Shown here piece by piece: positions 63,512 to 64,000 of a DNA stretch of 64,000 nt. The stretch is from Bradysia coprophila (taxonomy: Eukaryota; Arthropoda; Insecta; Diptera; Sciaridae), in assembly GCF_014529535.1 (NCBI RefSeq), contig NW_023504022.1:4212986-4276985 (forward strand), read 5' to 3'. The position numbers and the translations under genes are program-made. The notes beneath the pieces were generated by a model. The model was not told the DNA's origin. It saw only the letters and a list, made by a program, of their open reading frames with translations, and did not search any database. Numbering within the stretch: the first letter of the stretch is position 1; the number at the start of each line of letters is the position of its first letter.

Positions 63512-64000
63512 GCGCTCCAAACGGCACACACGTTGAATTTACCAGAGTGTTTTTTTAGGATTTATTACGATCCACTTGCGAGATCATTTTTTTGCGAACT
63601 CGTTTTGGTGATGTCGGTTGAATTATTATTCGAAGTTTATGTTTTACGTGTTGATGTAAGTCTTTTTATGTTTTAAGAATTTATGTTTTTCCTCAAGTAG
63701 GATGAAGAAAATTTTGTCGCTTAGCGAAATGTTTGCTCGTTGAAGCTTTCAATTTCAGTTCAAAAAGTGTGTGCGTGAATTTATGGTTTTATTCCAATGT
63801 AGTTTTATTAAACAATTTTTAAATGAAATATTTCCAAATAAAGTTGTTAAAGTCGAAAAACGTATTTTAAAAGTTGTTGAATATAAAAGTCGGACATTTC
63901 GACAGTCCAGTCGGTAAGGTCAGAACGTTTACCGAAAGGGTTGGGCAAATCGAGTGGTTGGAGATTGTTGGGGGCATTGAAAATATAGGTTCTAGAAGAA
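63512..64000. other. 3' flank of the zinc-finger gene
   Basis: 3' UTR and intergenic sequence. AATAAA at 63837-63842 is a likely poly(A) signal. Nothing else seen before the window ends. Confidence 0.5.
63837..63842 (+). terminator. Possible poly(A) signal of the zinc-finger gene
   Basis: AATAAA 326 bp past the stop, followed by GT-rich sequence (AGTTGTTAAAG, AAGTTGTTG). Confidence 0.45.

Overview
The window is AT-rich eukaryotic nuclear DNA with short coding exons, GT-AG introns and many small inverted-repeat transposons. The gene set (TASK-type K2P channel, SSDP, SRPK, TIM13) and the very close match of the TASK and SSDP peptides to fly proteins as I remember them suggest a dipteran insect. 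A lower dipteran such as a fungus gnat is possible, but that is inference and no search was run.

Layout. 1-1835: fold-back repeat built from ~94-bp units. 3587-4794: element with 12-bp terminal inverted repeats. 5486-5888 (+): three-exon TIM13 gene. 6600-7965: nested palindromes with a tRNA-like core. 8619-10013: very long, nearly perfect hairpin that carries the same signal-peptide-like mini-exon on both arms. 11133-~18599 (-): SR-protein kinase gene (SRPK), nine exons seen. Its 3.6-kb first visible intron holds a fold-back element and a same-strand single-exon ORF (15862-17022) for an unrecognised two-pass membrane protein. 18600-23413: no convincing gene. 23414-40364 (+): complete 16-exon Ssdp gene (442 aa) whose introns hold several MITEs and a second long hairpin (35928-37291). 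40365-44350: very AT-rich 3' flank. 44351-47650 (-): intact non-LTR retrotransposon with a perfect 19-bp target-site duplication. 51822-56001 (+): complete seven-exon TASK K2P channel (382 aa). 56002-62269: MITEs, a TATCGATA cluster and little else. 62270-63511 (+): small C2H2 zinc-finger gene.

The host genes look unrelated: mitochondrial import, splicing-factor phosphorylation, LIM-domain transcription complex, background K+ leak and a zinc-finger regulator. What links the window is the mobile DNA. One composite element with a 17-bp minisatellite sits in both the SRPK and TASK introns. One MITE family (ends CAACGCACTTCAAGC) occurs four times. A short motif pair (GAAGTAATAGATT, often with CTTGCCGT nearby) recurs about eleven times. 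Exon coordinates were read by eye from splice signals, frame continuity and protein similarity; none is backed by transcript data.
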